Shown: positions 31,755 to 41,563, counted from the stretch's first letter. The stretch is 62,641 nucleotides of DNA from Actinomycetes bacterium (GCA_009787085.1 WRGR01000038.1:1-62641); one strand, 5' to 3'. Made by a program: numbers and translations. Notes: generated by a model not told the origin, from the sequence alone.

Positions 31755-32444
31755 ATGCCAATGCATACAAGACGTAAACGTTTGTTGATATCGCTGGCCT
31801 CGGGCATCATAGCTGCGGCCTGCATGGCTCTGTTTGCCTCCGCTTTGAAAAGTGAGGTCGGCCAGACTCGTGCCCAAGCCATGTCAGCCTACGGTGGTGA
31901 GCAAGTGGAAGTGTATGTAGCCGACCGGGACATTGGCGTAGGCGAGTCTTTGAGTACAGCGAATGTCTCCCGGCGAACATGGCTGTCTGAGCTTTTGCCG
32001 GCCGGGGCACTTATGTCTGATAGCGATGTGCTGGGAAAAACCCTGTCGCTGCCGCTGTTGGCTAATGAGCCGGTTTGCTTGGCAAAGTTAGGCAATGTCC
32101 AGGGACAAGTCGGCGTAGCGGCCGGCTTCAGTGCGCTGAGCATACCCGTTGACGACGTTTCAGCCGTTGGAGGAGCAATCCAACCAGGATGCCAAATTGC
32201 CCTTTATGCTACCGATGGCTCGCAGACACGCCTGATAGCGGCAGGTGTGCGGGTGCTTCAGACCTCGAATAACACCACTGGCAGTGTGGGGGTGGAAGGC
32301 AAGAAGTCCCTGCTCGGCAACAGTGGCAGCCGCGCCAATTTGAACTGGGTAACTCTGGAGATAAAAGAGGATCGGGTGCAAGAGGTAATCGCTGCCTCTA
32401 GGAACCAAAAACTCTATCTGGTGGTTCCCGGAGGTGAACAATGA
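31755..32444 (+). CDS. cpaB: Flp pilus assembly protein CpaB/RcpC
   Basis: The protein begins with an N-terminal membrane anchor (LLISLASGIIAAACMALFASAL) and then a SAF domain (VYVADRDIGVGESLSTANV). Next comes the RcpC/CpaB region (ALSIPVDDVSAVGGAIQPGCQIALYA). CpaB is the periplasm-facing component of the Tad secretion machine. It starts at ATG 31755 or 31761; GGAAGAGAGGG is upstream. First gene of the operon. Confidence 0.85.
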   Translation: MPMHTRRKRLLISLASGIIAAACMALFASALKSEVGQTRAQAMSAYGGEQVEVYVADRDIGVGESLSTANVSRRTWLSELLPAGALMSDSDVLGKTLSLPLLANEPVCLAKLGNVQGQVGVAAGFSALSIPVDDVSAVGGAIQPGCQIALYATDGSQTRLIAAGVRVLQTSNNTTGSVGVEGKKSLLGNSGSRANLNWVTLEIKEDRVQEVIAASRNQKLYLVVPGGEQ

Positions 32445-34084
32445 TGTTTTCTGAGAAGAAGGCCGAGCCATGTGCCCGTATCTTGGCGAAAGGCCAAAGC
32501 GATCAGGAGTTCTTCGATGCTGCGGCCTGCCGTGAGCATTTGTTTGGGCTGTCGCACTCTGCAGCTGTCGTCGTCTTCAACGACTCCCAGGCTGAGGGGG
32601 TTAGCCCGATCAACCTAGCGGCGGCAATATGCTTGGACAACCCGCATCGAGACGTTTACCTGTTGGAGGACCGGGCTTCTGGATCCTTGGTAAGCAGAGC
32701 TCGGGCAGCAGGGATACGCGGAGTGATCAATTCCGAACAGTTGGCAGAGCTCAGTCAGGCCACGGTGCCCGAGCTCACCGGCGAAAGGGCGGGAAATCCG
32801 CACATGGCTGCCGACACCCATCAGCCCTCGCCCGCATCTGCCGCAAAGCTCGAGTTACCGAGCACAAGAAAGCCCCTGGCAGTGTTGGATACAAAGGGAG
32901 GCGGCTCGTCTTGTTCTGCGGAGCCGTTGGTGTCAGCGGTGCCAAAACTTGAATTGCCGATCATGCAAGATGTGTTGCTGCCGACGCTGTCCGGGTCGGC
33001 GTTGGCAATATCGTCGCTGCAACCAGCAGAAAAAGAGTCGTCGGTAGAAAAAGAGCTGTCAGCAGCCTTGGCACCAGCCTTGGCAGACGGCCTTCTGCCG
33101 CCCGAGCCAGAAGATGCTCAAGCGCTTGATGAGCCTATGTCGCCGTTGGTGCAACGGCCAAGCAAGACAGGCATGCAAATGAGCGCATCATCGATTGTCG
33201 GGGTCTTCTCCGGAAGGGGAGGCGTAGGCAAGAGCACAGTCAGCCTCTTGTTGGCCTTGCTGGCTAACCGCCGTGGCATATCAACCGTTCTGGTCGATGC
33301 TGACCTGCAGTTCGGTGACATAGCTTACCTGCTCGGTAGGCAGGATGCTAAAAAGGTCGAAACCCGACCGCTGATGGAGATGTGCGCAAAGATGGGGCAA
33401 GATCAAGGCGAGGTATCCCCGATGCCCTTGGAGCCACTGGCTGCGCCCGGTAGCAAGGGGCAGAGGTACCCTGGCCTACTGGTGTTGACTGCCCCGGAGC
33501 AGGTGGAGCATTCCGAACTGGTGAGCGAGTCCCTACCTCAGTTGATAAGGTCTTTGGCTGACAGTTATGAGTTGATTTTGGTCAACACCTCGGCGTTTTG
33601 GAGCAGCGCTCAAGCCTGCATGGCACGTGCCTGTACACAGTTGGTGTTTTTGATGGATCAGCGGGCAGCATCGATCAAGGCATGCCAAAGGGTGGCAGAG
33701 CTGGCAGTGAAACTACAGATACCAGAGGCTAGGCACCACTATGTTCTAAACGGCTGTGGCCGTTACGCCCCTTTAAGCACACAAGATGCCATGTTGGCGC
33801 TTGGCGGCCATGAAGTGCTAGGTTTAGACGATGGCGGCACATTGGTAGATGAGCTGTTGGCCTTGGGATGCCCACAGGAGCTTTTGGAGAGCAACAATGG
33901 CTTCATTAGCTCCCTAGAGCTACTTCTAGATAGGCTGACAGGCACGCTCAGTGGCCGCCCTTGGCCTGAGCAGGATGATTTTGGCAAGCAGGCTCAGCGC
34001 GGATTGACGGGCATGTTGTCGCGCCTGAGTGTGCCGGGCCTTGGTGCGCTGAGCGACAGAAAGGCAGCTCATGTCTCTTCTTGA
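32441..34084 (+). CDS. cpaE: Tad locus AAA/MinD-like ATPase (CpaE/TadZ)
   Basis: The central deviant Walker A is FSGRGGVGKSTVSLLL and VLVDADLQFGDIAYLLG follows, as in CpaE/TadZ, which places the pilus machine at the cell pole. The N-terminal 240 residues include a worn receiver-like domain and a Ser/Ala/Pro/Glu-rich linker. ATG 32441 overlaps the cpaB stop by four bases. The C-terminus overlaps tadA by 14 bases. Confidence 0.82.
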   Translation: MMFSEKKAEPCARILAKGQSDQEFFDAAACREHLFGLSHSAAVVVFNDSQAEGVSPINLAAAICLDNPHRDVYLLEDRASGSLVSRARAAGIRGVINSEQLAELSQATVPELTGERAGNPHMAADTHQPSPASAAKLELPSTRKPLAVLDTKGGGSSCSAEPLVSAVPKLELPIMQDVLLPTLSGSALAISSLQPAEKESSVEKELSAALAPALADGLLPPEPEDAQALDEPMSPLVQRPSKTGMQMSASSIVGVFSGRGGVGKSTVSLLLALLANRRGISTVLVDADLQFGDIAYLLGRQDAKKVETRPLMEMCAKMGQDQGEVSPMPLEPLAAPGSKGQRYPGLLVLTAPEQVEHSELVSESLPQLIRSLADSYELILVNTSAFWSSAQACMARACTQLVFLMDQRAASIKACQRVAELAVKLQIPEARHHYVLNGCGRYAPLSTQDAMLALGGHEVLGLDDGGTLVDELLALGCPQELLESNNGFISSLELLLDRLTGTLSGRPWPEQDDFGKQAQRGLTGMLSRLSVPGLGALSDRKAAHVSS

Positions 34085-35339
34085 ACTGCTTAATGACCTC
34101 GGTGGCCATGATCTTGCTAACGTTTCTATTGGCAATCTGCGTACGCTTCGGGAAGAGATGCGCCAGATGCTTTACCAACAGCTTCCCAGCACCCGGATCG
34201 CAGAGCTCTTGGAAAAAGATAAGCAGAGGGCAAAGCGCGAGGTGGAAGCGGTGCTGGAGCAGATCTCTGCAAGCGCGGCATTTTCGCACTTGAGCAAACC
34301 CTCTCGCTTGGCCTTGGTTCAGGAAGTCGAGGACTTTGTCATAGGCTTGGGGCCGATAGAGGCGCTTTTGCGGGACACTTCGGTGTCTGAGGTCATGGTT
34401 AACGGTTTTGCTCGGGTCTATTACGAGCAGCATGGCCGTATTCACTCCAGTGATGTGGTGTTTGACGATGAGGACCAGCTGCGAATGATCATCGACCGGA
34501 TAGTCGGCCCCCTTGGCCGTCGAGTCGACGAGTCCAGCCCAATGGTCAGCGCCCGTTTGTCGGAGGGGCATCGGGTGAACGTGGTTATACCGCCGTTAGC
34601 ACCAGACGGCACTGTACTAACTATTCGTAAGTTTCGTGAGCAGATGTTCACTTTAGATGAGTTGACTGCCCAAGGATCGATGGACGGGGCAGTGGCTGAG
34701 CTGCTTCGGTTGTCTGTCCGGCAGCGGCGAAACATTGTGGTCAGCGGTGGTACTGGCAGCGGCAAGACCACCTTGTTGAATGCCTTGTCGGTAGAAATAC
34801 CTGCCGAAGAACGGATCATCACCATTGAGGATGCCGCTGAGCTGCGCTTCCATAGCCATCCTCACGTGGTGCGCCTAGAGGCACGGATGAAGAGCTGCGA
34901 GGGTGCGGGAGAGGTCACTATCCGTGACTTGGTGACCAACTCATTGCGTATGCGTCCCGACCGCATAGTGGTCGGTGAGTGCCGTGGCGCTGAGGCTTTG
35001 GACATGTTGCAAGCCATGAACACCGGCCACGACGGCTCCTTGACAACTCTGCATGCTAACTCGCCTACAGAAGTCGTCAGCCGCCTGGTGATGATGTGTC
35101 GCTATGGCATGGATCTGCCGGTTTCGGTGCTGGACGAGCAGATCGCCAACAGTTTCGATTTGATCGTCCACGTCCAGCGCGACCCCGATGGCTTTCGCCG
35201 CGTGACAAGCATCTATGCCTGTGGCGGCGGCCGGGAAGGTGTTGAGTTGCAAGCCCTAGTGGCTTGGCAACCAAAAACAGGGAACTACCTTTGGTATGAC
35301 GACGCTGCCCGGGGTATCCTTGGCGACGGAGGGAAATGA
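34071..35339 (+). CDS. tadA: Flp pilus assembly ATPase TadA/CpaF
   Basis: The protein is a secretion ATPase of the GspE/VirB11 superfamily, 422 aa. Walker A is GGTGSGKTTLLN; the Asp box is IITIEDAAELRF; Walker B region ends VVGECRGAEALDMLQAMNTGHDGS; the His box follows. The N-terminal domain (LVQEVEDFVIGLGPIEALL) is typical of CpaF. It drives pilin polymerisation from the cytoplasm. Confidence 0.93.
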   Translation: MSLLELLNDLGGHDLANVSIGNLRTLREEMRQMLYQQLPSTRIAELLEKDKQRAKREVEAVLEQISASAAFSHLSKPSRLALVQEVEDFVIGLGPIEALLRDTSVSEVMVNGFARVYYEQHGRIHSSDVVFDDEDQLRMIIDRIVGPLGRRVDESSPMVSARLSEGHRVNVVIPPLAPDGTVLTIRKFREQMFTLDELTAQGSMDGAVAELLRLSVRQRRNIVVSGGTGSGKTTLLNALSVEIPAEERIITIEDAAELRFHSHPHVVRLEARMKSCEGAGEVTIRDLVTNSLRMRPDRIVVGECRGAEALDMLQAMNTGHDGSLTTLHANSPTEVVSRLVMMCRYGMDLPVSVLDEQIANSFDLIVHVQRDPDGFRRVTSIYACGGGREGVELQALVAWQPKTGNYLWYDDAARGILGDGGK

Positions 35340-36322
35340 TGGATACAAGAATTGTTGAATTGGTGGTTGCGGTCACCGCCGCTGGTTGTTCGGCGGCCAC
35401 GTTGCTGCCGGTTTGTGTGGATGCGTTCTGTCGATTTCGCCGCCGGGCGGTCGGCAGACAAAGGACAGTGGATGGCCGGACGACCTTTATACCCTTCGTC
35501 GATTTGGCGCGAAATGGCCTACCACCGCTGCGGGTGCCGGCTCGTATCTTGCTGCGCATGCCTTTCTGGAAGCATGCCGCAGAGCGGCTGCTGTTGCTCA
35601 CGGCCAACGCCGGGGTGTTCGGCGCACTGCCACAGCTTTCAGAGCTGCTGCTAGGTTGCTGCTTGCTGATCGGCATTGCCTTTTCCCTGCTCACCCGGCA
35701 AGCCGTCTGGTTGTTGCTGGCACTGCTGGCTGTGCCGCTCACGGTTGGCAGCTATAGCCAACGCAAGCTGCAGCAAAGAAACGCCCGGATGCGTGAGCAG
35801 TTGCCCGATGCCCTGCATAGCTTAGGGTTCAGCTTCCTCACCGGCAGTTCCTTGCAACAGGCTCTGGCCCAAGCCGGTCAAGAAGCCGTCGAGCCTTTGC
35901 GCTCCGAGCTTGCCCAGACCAGCGACGACATATCCTCCGGCCAGTCGGTTTTTGAGGCCCTGCGAGCCATGGAACAGCGCAACCAGATCGATGAGCTGGG
36001 GTTTCTGGTTGCCGCATTGGAGATACAGCATCGCACGGGCGGCAGCATGAAGGAGCTTTTGGAATCTGCTGCCACTTCGGTGAGCGAATCCATTGCCTTG
36101 AAGCGCAAGCTGCAGGTACAGACTGCCCAAGCCAGGCTGTCCTTCAAAGTGGTGGCCATCATGCCTTTGGTGCTGGTGGCTTTGCTCTCAGTTGCCATGG
36201 AAGGCTATCTGGCCAGCTTTTTCAGCTCGCCTGCCGGGCTGATGATCTTCTCTGTGGCATTAGCCATGGAGCTGCTGGGACTGTTGATGATCCGGCGCAT
36301 CTTGGGGATTGAGCAGTCATGA
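35336..36322 (+). CDS. tadB: Tad inner-membrane platform protein TadB
   Basis: The T2SSF domain (LHSLGFSFLTGSSLQQALAQAG, then GGSMKELLESAATSVSE) lies at residues 160-290, with membrane segments at 90-150 and the C-terminus. TadB and TadC form the membrane platform that TadA acts on. The start overlaps the tadA stop (ATGATG). Confidence 0.85.
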   Translation: MMDTRIVELVVAVTAAGCSAATLLPVCVDAFCRFRRRAVGRQRTVDGRTTFIPFVDLARNGLPPLRVPARILLRMPFWKHAAERLLLLTANAGVFGALPQLSELLLGCCLLIGIAFSLLTRQAVWLLLALLAVPLTVGSYSQRKLQQRNARMREQLPDALHSLGFSFLTGSSLQQALAQAGQEAVEPLRSELAQTSDDISSGQSVFEALRAMEQRNQIDELGFLVAALEIQHRTGGSMKELLESAATSVSESIALKRKLQVQTAQARLSFKVVAIMPLVLVALLSVAMEGYLASFFSSPAGLMIFSVALAMELLGLLMIRRILGIEQS

Positions 36323-37014
36323 CTGTTTGGCTGATCTGCCTTTTGCTGTCCTTGGTCTGCGTGGCTTTGGCAGTGGCCAGCCTAGTGGAATGGCTGCTTG
36401 CTGAACGTAACCAAAGCCAGATGCGACGCTTGGCGACCCAGCGTGCAGTCTCAGACGGGCAGGCGTCGACCTTGGTCACGGCCACTGCTTTGGGATTGAA
36501 AAACGCTATACCAGCCCAGCCGCTGTTGCGCCTACCCAGAAAACCCTCCGCAGCTTCAAGGGGGAGTGCCCTGGATGCTGAACTGCCGGCATTGTTGGAT
36601 ATCTGCGCCTTGGGCATGCGTTCCGGATTGGCATTCGACCAGGCATTCTCCTTGGCTGTCTGCCGCAGCAGCGGCAAACTGGCCGGCCTTTGCCGTAGCC
36701 ATCTGGATATTTGGCAAAAGGGGCTCTGCTCGCGGGAGCAAGGCCTACGGCAACTGGAGGCCGAGGTAAACACCGAACTGTTCTCCCGTTTTGTGGGCAT
36801 TGTGCTCCGCGCCTTGCGCTCTGGTGCGCCAGTTGCACCACTTTTACTGTCGTTGACTGGGGAGTCCCGGCAGATTCTGTACGCCAAACGCGAGGAACAG
36901 GTGGCCAAGGCGCCGGTCAAAATGCTCCTGCCGACAGGCGGCCTGATATTGCCGGCGATGCTCCTGTTGGTGTTAGGACCGATATTGCTCGATCTAATGG
37001 AAAAGTTAGGGTGA
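36319..37014 (+). CDS. tadC: Tad inner-membrane platform protein TadC
   Basis: A second T2SSF-domain membrane protein: anchor at residues 1-25, ELPALLDICALGMRSGLAFDQAFSLAV, then GAPVAPLLLSLTGESRQILYAKREEQVAKAPVKMLLP, followed by a C-terminal helix. At 231 aa it is short for TadC, but with both key segments. It overlaps tadB by 4 bases and its stop is shared with the pilin start. Confidence 0.82.
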   Translation: MTVWLICLLLSLVCVALAVASLVEWLLAERNQSQMRRLATQRAVSDGQASTLVTATALGLKNAIPAQPLLRLPRKPSAASRGSALDAELPALLDICALGMRSGLAFDQAFSLAVCRSSGKLAGLCRSHLDIWQKGLCSREQGLRQLEAEVNTELFSRFVGIVLRALRSGAPVAPLLLSLTGESRQILYAKREEQVAKAPVKMLLPTGGLILPAMLLLVLGPILLDLMEKLG

Positions 37015-37250
37015 TGAGAATGAACATTGTTGAAAAGTTAAAGGCACTAAAGGCATGGTCAGTAGACCTGTCGGTAAGGCTGCTAGCGGCCGGGCGCCGC
37101 CGGATCGCTGAACACTCAGGTCAGGGTACAACGGAATATGCAATTTTAGTAGGAGTCCTCGTAGTCATAGCAATAATTGCAGTTGTAGCATTTCGCGGCA
37201 AATTGGAGGAACTGTGGAACTCGATAAGCAACGCTGTAAACTCCCTTTGA
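37014..37250 (+). CDS. flp: Flp-type pilin
   Basis: ATG 37014 (or 37020) shares its A with the tadC TGA. The 78-aa product has a basic leader and the Flp prepilin site around GQGTTEYAILVGVLVVIAIIA, with Glu and Tyr at the expected +5/+6 positions and a long hydrophobic helix after it. This is the major pilus subunit. Its leader (about 38 residues) is longer than usual. The prepilin peptidase gene (tadV) is not in the window. Confidence 0.85.
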   Translation: MRMNIVEKLKALKAWSVDLSVRLLAAGRRRIAEHSGQGTTEYAILVGVLVVIAIIAVVAFRGKLEELWNSISNAVNSL

Positions 37251-37939
37251 TCGTTGCCGCCGCAGGCGTGGCAGCAGCATTGGTCATTGTTGCCGCGCTT
37301 TTGCTTTGCTGCAAACTGCACGGAAACAGACCGTTGGCCTCCGATCTCAGCCTAGCGGCAGACAGTGTTGCTGGTCAAACTGTCGCCACGGCGGTCGATA
37401 GCAGCGACATCGATGTTGTTGCTGGAACAGGCGAGCCAAGAGCAGCGGATCAGCCCGATGGCATGGCCGAGGGCAAAGCTGTGGCAGACGCTACTTTGTT
37501 GGGCCTACTGAAGGGCAATGATCAAGCGCCTAGCAGCAGATCGGGCCGGCCGGCGGCCGGCGGCGACTGCCCTCTTGACATTCCCAGTCTGCCATCGGGC
37601 CAGTACCGCTATCAAAAGCAGGTTGGCTGTGAGGTATGGCGGACAGTAAGCGGCGAGGGGTGTGACCGGATCGCCGAGGAATTCCTGCTGGAATGCCGTC
37701 GGCGAGGCTTTAGCCTGCATCGCGCCACTGGCCTCGACCTTTATGGTGAGGCTTGGGGCTGCCTAGTAAGCCGCCTAACAAAAAGTACCAAGGCTGAAGT
37801 CTTGCTCGTCAGCTTGATTCCCGAAGTGCCGGGCATTGCCCGCAGCGAGCAAAACAAGCTGGTGGTCAACGTGATTCGGCTGACGTCTGCAAACACGCTG
37901 TCCGAGCTGGCTCTCCGTCCATTGGACAGACAGTCATGA
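37214..37939 (+). CDS. Tad-locus membrane-anchored protein of unknown function
   Basis: ATG 37214 lies inside the pilin gene in another frame. The 241-aa protein has an N-terminal helix (LIVAAAGVAAALVIVAALLLCC), then an Asp/Ala-rich linker and a C-terminal domain with cysteines (CPLDIPSLPSGQYRYQ, WRTVSGEGCDRIAEEFLLEC). No family is recognised. Its placement in the pilus operon suggests an extracytoplasmic assembly factor. Confidence 0.65.
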   Translation: MELDKQRCKLPLIVAAAGVAAALVIVAALLLCCKLHGNRPLASDLSLAADSVAGQTVATAVDSSDIDVVAGTGEPRAADQPDGMAEGKAVADATLLGLLKGNDQAPSSRSGRPAAGGDCPLDIPSLPSGQYRYQKQVGCEVWRTVSGEGCDRIAEEFLLECRRRGFSLHRATGLDLYGEAWGCLVSRLTKSTKAEVLLVSLIPEVPGIARSEQNKLVVNVIRLTSANTLSELALRPLDRQS

Positions 37940-38271
37940 TGGGCTTGTCCAGAAAGCCCGAAAACGAAGCCCGGCCCAGCCAAAGCTCTCAAATCCGGCA
38001 CCGGGAAATCCGGCACCGGGAAATCCGGCACCGGGAAATCCGGCACCGGGAAAGCAAGCAGAGTGCGGGCAGATGGCACTTGGGATCTGCCGGGCAAGCC
38101 ACATTGGAATCCGTGATTGTTGGCACCGTGCTCTTGGCTTTGATACTTGGGCTGGGGGCGCTGTCCAACCGCTTGGCTGAAGGACTTTTTGTAGAACATG
38201 CCCTGCGCAGTGCGTCGCATGCACTGGGGCCGAACACAGCGGGGGTGATCGGCGATGTTATCCTTTATTGA
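37936..38271 (+). CDS. TadE-like pseudopilin with RHREI repeat
   Basis: Residues 50-75 (GSAGQATLESVIVGTVLLALILG) have the pseudopilin pattern of a Glu five after the cleavage Gly. The leader before it is swollen by four copies of RHREI. At 111 aa it is small for TadE. It overlaps genes on both sides by 4-17 bases. Confidence 0.65.
   Translation: MMGLSRKPENEARPSQSSQIRHREIRHREIRHREIRHRESKQSAGRWHLGSAGQATLESVIVGTVLLALILGLGALSNRLAEGLFVEHALRSASHALGPNTAGVIGDVILY
37998..38057 (+). repeat. 15-bp tandem repeat in TadE-like gene
   Basis: CGGCACCGGGAAATC is repeated four times exactly. It encodes RHREI in a basic leader expected to be cytoplasmic and cut away from the mature protein. Confidence 0.95.
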
Positions 38272-38773
38272 CGGTCGGCAGATGCTGTCTCGGCGCGGCC
38301 AGGCAACTGTGGAGGCGGCCTTCCTGATCCCGGTGCTCCTGCTTTTGATTCTTTTGCTCTGCCAGCCGGCTATCCTGCTCTACAACCAGATCGTCATGCA
38401 GAATGCAGCGGCCGAATCTTGCCGTCTGCTGGCTACTCGTTCTGATGTCGGCAGCTATTCGGATCAGAAATATGAGGCCTACACGTTGCGACGGCTAGCT
38501 GCCATACCGCCGGTCGATGTTTTCCATGCTCATGGGAACGGCATGGACTGGCAGATCGACCTAGTGGGCGGCGAGTTGAGCCAGACGGTCAGCGTTCGTA
38601 TCCAAAACCACCTGAAGCCCTTGCCGATCATCGCTTGGGGAGCAGGGGTTCTTCGCCAGACCGACCAGAACGGATACCTGACTCAGAGTGTGGAAGTGAC
38701 GATGCCCAGTCAGCCGGACTGGGTGTTCAAGTTGGGAGGTGACCCGCAGACATGGGTCAAACAATGGGATTGA
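38255..38773 (+). CDS. tadE: TadE-family pseudopilin
   Basis: GQATVEAAFLIPVLLLLILLLCQPAILL is the TadE pseudopilin entry, with Glu at +5, and YNQIVMQNAAAESCRLLATR continues the helix. The 172-aa protein has a C-terminal globular domain. Pseudopilins of this type help start pilus assembly. It overlaps the downstream gene by 22 bases. Confidence 0.8.
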   Translation: MLSFIDGRQMLSRRGQATVEAAFLIPVLLLLILLLCQPAILLYNQIVMQNAAAESCRLLATRSDVGSYSDQKYEAYTLRRLAAIPPVDVFHAHGNGMDWQIDLVGGELSQTVSVRIQNHLKPLPIIAWGAGVLRQTDQNGYLTQSVEVTMPSQPDWVFKLGGDPQTWVKQWD

Positions 38774-40980
38774 AAGGGCTCTGGTCTGTGCTGATCAGGG
38801 CATCAGCGCTGGGCGACGGGCCAGGCCAAGCCAAGGCACCGTTCTTTTGGCTCGACCGCCGTGGTGGCTTCAGCAGCATAGGTGTGGTGATTGCCCTCAG
38901 CTTGACCATCGCGTTGATATTCAGCGCCGCGCAGATCTATTGGATCAACGCCCGGGCAGGGGATGTCCAGTTTGCTGCGGACAGCGGCGCTTTGGCGGCA
39001 GAGAACGTGGTGGCCGAGTACTATGTTGTGGCTAGGGTGGCGGACGCCACGATTCTTTCGATGACTCTCTTTGGAGTGATCGTGGAAGGAGTGGCTATTG
39101 TCGTTAGCTGCATTCCTCTTGCCCAAGAGGTCGGGGCGCAATTGATGGATTTGGCTAAAGGGGTTTTCGAGTCCCGTGACCGCTTGGCAGACGAGGCCGG
39201 TCGGGCATTGACTCAGATACAGCGGCTCTTGCCCTTTTTGGCAGCGGTGAACGCGGCCATGACTGTTCGAGCCAACGGCCCGCAGGGCACCACCCCTTAT
39301 ATCGGCATTGCCCTGTTGGTGCCGTTTGAGGCTGAAAACGTCGAGTACCCAGACGACGGGGACATGGCGGTTCAAGCGGGGGGCCTTGAACAGAAAAACG
39401 CCAAGACTGCAGCAGCCAGCGACAAAGAGGCTAAGGCCAAGCAGAAGATGGATGATGCCAAGCGGCAGGGCTGGCTGGCAGACTGTGGCGACAACCCCAA
39501 TTATTGCCAGTATGAACGGGCAGGGCATTTGGCAGGCTTGCAAGGGTTGGAGAACCCCTGGTACGCAAGCCCGGAGGAATGGGACTTCTTGGTGGCCTTG
39601 AACCGTGCCCGCAGCTATTACCAGCACCGGTTGTTGATCGAGGCGCCAAAAGATCAGAGTTTGCCGGAACTGATCCGTTCAGACGTGCGACGGCAGTATT
39701 ACCGCTATGCCGCTGCGGAGCTAGCGCAAGGCTACGTTCGCGCTGACGGGCAAGGTGCGCTGGATATCTACTTCCCCCCTTTGGCCAAGAACAACTCCGA
39801 GATCCGCAGCACTAGGCTTTTCAGTGATGCCAGCTTCCCGCTGGACGCTGGCGGCCTGCTCCACGGCAGCGGAGCCTGTCCTGTTTATCAGGCCGCTGGC
39901 GGCAGCGGCTATGGCTCGATCGCCGATCTGGAGAGCGGTCGGCGGCAAAGCTGTGAGCTATGCGACTTGAGCATCAACACCATTGGTCGTGTCGCATCGG
40001 CCTCGACTGCCATTGACAATGGCTTTGAGTACCACTACCTGCGGGTGGCAGAGGCTGCGAAGCGTTACCGGCAAGCAGCCGACGAAGGCCAACAGGCCGC
40101 TAAGGAGGCCAAGCGTCAAGCCGACGAGGCTTTGGACAGCTATCAAGAGGCGCTCGCCAATTTGAAGGCCAAGCGCCTCGACCCCCACCCGCCGGGGCGG
40201 AGGGGCTGTGTGGTGTTTGTCGTCGATCCGGCTTTGCGCAGTGTGCCTGCCGGCTTGAGTACCCAGCTGCTGGCCAATGAGGGGGCGTTGCCGCCCCGGG
40301 TGGCAATATCAGCGGCAGCTTTGGTACGCGACGGCACCGACGGCTCCAACATACTGGCCGATTTCCTTGACCGGGTTCGGGACAACTCAGAGTTCCAGAC
40401 ACCTCTGTTCGCCCTCGGGGTTTTTGATAACCTGCTGGGGCTTTGGGGTGCTGCCTTGGCGGCTTATAGCGACGGGACAGATGCTTTGACCGATGGCATT
40501 TCCGGCTTTTTGAACGAAGTGCCGTTGATCAACGCTACCCCTTTGGCCGCTTGGGCCAAAGATGCCGTCAAAGGCTGCTTGGGATATCTCGGTCTACAGG
40601 GGGTAGACCTAGCTGCGATCAAGCCGGTGCTGGTCAACAGCATCCATGTCGAGCGAACCAGCTCGACGGCAGCTATAACCGGTCTGGCAGATATCAAGGA
40701 GGGCTATGGCTCGCTACCCGGGAAGTCCAGCGGCACGGTGAGCGAAGCCATCTTCGATGCCCTGCAAATAAGGGTGGAGGAAATAGGTAAAACCCTTGTG
40801 GACCAAAGCATCACCATCTTTACCCTGCGCTTTGCCGACTGGCCGGGATTGCCGAGCATCCCCGTTCGACTACGTCTGCCGGCGGAGCTGGCCGAACAGG
40901 GGTCAAGCTCGATCGGCGCGGGCCTAGGATCACTGCGTCAGTATTTCCGGGGAGGTGATTACCGGGATGTTTGGGATTAG
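38752..40980 (+). CDS. Large Tad-locus pseudopilin-like protein (TadG-like)
   Basis: The 742-aa protein has an N-terminal helix (GVVIALSLTIALIFSAAQIYWINARAGDVQFAADSGALAAENVVAEYY), the usual Tad/TadG topology with a long helix and AADSGALAAE motif. The rest is extracytoplasmic, with a helical Lys/Ala/Glu segment (residues 440-470) and no recognised domain. The TAG stop coincides with a MITE terminal repeat (TTAGGAAAGCGCCGATCAATG). Confidence 0.72.
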   Translation: MGQTMGLKGLWSVLIRASALGDGPGQAKAPFFWLDRRGGFSSIGVVIALSLTIALIFSAAQIYWINARAGDVQFAADSGALAAENVVAEYYVVARVADATILSMTLFGVIVEGVAIVVSCIPLAQEVGAQLMDLAKGVFESRDRLADEAGRALTQIQRLLPFLAAVNAAMTVRANGPQGTTPYIGIALLVPFEAENVEYPDDGDMAVQAGGLEQKNAKTAAASDKEAKAKQKMDDAKRQGWLADCGDNPNYCQYERAGHLAGLQGLENPWYASPEEWDFLVALNRARSYYQHRLLIEAPKDQSLPELIRSDVRRQYYRYAAAELAQGYVRADGQGALDIYFPPLAKNNSEIRSTRLFSDASFPLDAGGLLHGSGACPVYQAAGGSGYGSIADLESGRRQSCELCDLSINTIGRVASASTAIDNGFEYHYLRVAEAAKRYRQAADEGQQAAKEAKRQADEALDSYQEALANLKAKRLDPHPPGRRGCVVFVVDPALRSVPAGLSTQLLANEGALPPRVAISAAALVRDGTDGSNILADFLDRVRDNSEFQTPLFALGVFDNLLGLWGAALAAYSDGTDALTDGISGFLNEVPLINATPLAAWAKDAVKGCLGYLGLQGVDLAAIKPVLVNSIHVERTSSTAAITGLADIKEGYGSLPGKSSGTVSEAIFDALQIRVEEIGKTLVDQSITIFTLRFADWPGLPSIPVRLRLPAELAEQGSSSIGAGLGSLRQYFRGGDYRDVWD

Positions 40981-41563
40981 GAAAGCGCCGATCAATGCTG
41001 TCGCGTCAGATTGTCAACCAAGCTGTCAGAAGGCCTTGTGCTGCCGGAAGGTGTCGTGTCAACGACAGACATTGCACCGCTGGCGGCTGGGAAGCAAGGG
41101 GCAGATGGCGGTGGAGATGGCGGTGCTGCTGCCTGTGGCTCTGGCGATGGTCTTCGTGATGCTCAATGTGCTCAGTTATCTTGCCAACTGTGCGCGTTTT
41201 GATCCTTTGGCTGCTGAGGCGGTTCGGATCGAGGCTGTCAGCCCCAATGCTGGCAGCTACGGCACGGCAGCTAGGGCAAAGGCAGCAGAAAAGCTGCTGT
41301 CTCAGGCCTTCGAGGGTCATGGCAATGTCAGCATTTCGGTCAAGGGCAGCCAGGCAATTGCCACCGGCGGCTTCAGCGACCAAGGTGTAAGCGACAGCCA
41401 GGCCGTGGAATTCTCCTTCTTGCCGCTGCACGAGGTGTACACATGTACTCTCAGCTATCGTCCTTGGGGTTTTCCGCAGGGGCTGTTCGGCCTTGAGCTT
41501 TTTGAAGTCAGGCATCAGCGCCGTCTGGTCATCGACCCTTACCGTCCGGGGGTGTTGTTTTGA
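40955..41563 (+). CDS. TadE-family pseudopilin, second copy
   Basis: QMAVEMAVLLPVALAMVFVMLNVLSYL is a TadE-type pseudopilin helix with its Glu, near residue 50. The first 40 residues are encoded by MITE end sequence and its continuation, so a start further in is possible, though ATG or GTG codons nearer the helix lack a clear ribosome site. Confidence 0.7.
   Translation: MITGMFGIRKAPINAVASDCQPSCQKALCCRKVSCQRQTLHRWRLGSKGQMAVEMAVLLPVALAMVFVMLNVLSYLANCARFDPLAAEAVRIEAVSPNAGSYGTAARAKAAEKLLSQAFEGHGNVSISVKGSQAIATGGFSDQGVSDSQAVEFSFLPLHEVYTCTLSYRPWGFPQGLFGLELFEVRHQRRLVIDPYRPGVLF

Noticed and set aside
36711-37013. Pilin with a long N-terminal extension
   Set aside because: The upstream part is the +1 shadow of tadC; the real start is ATG 37014 overlapping the tadC stop.
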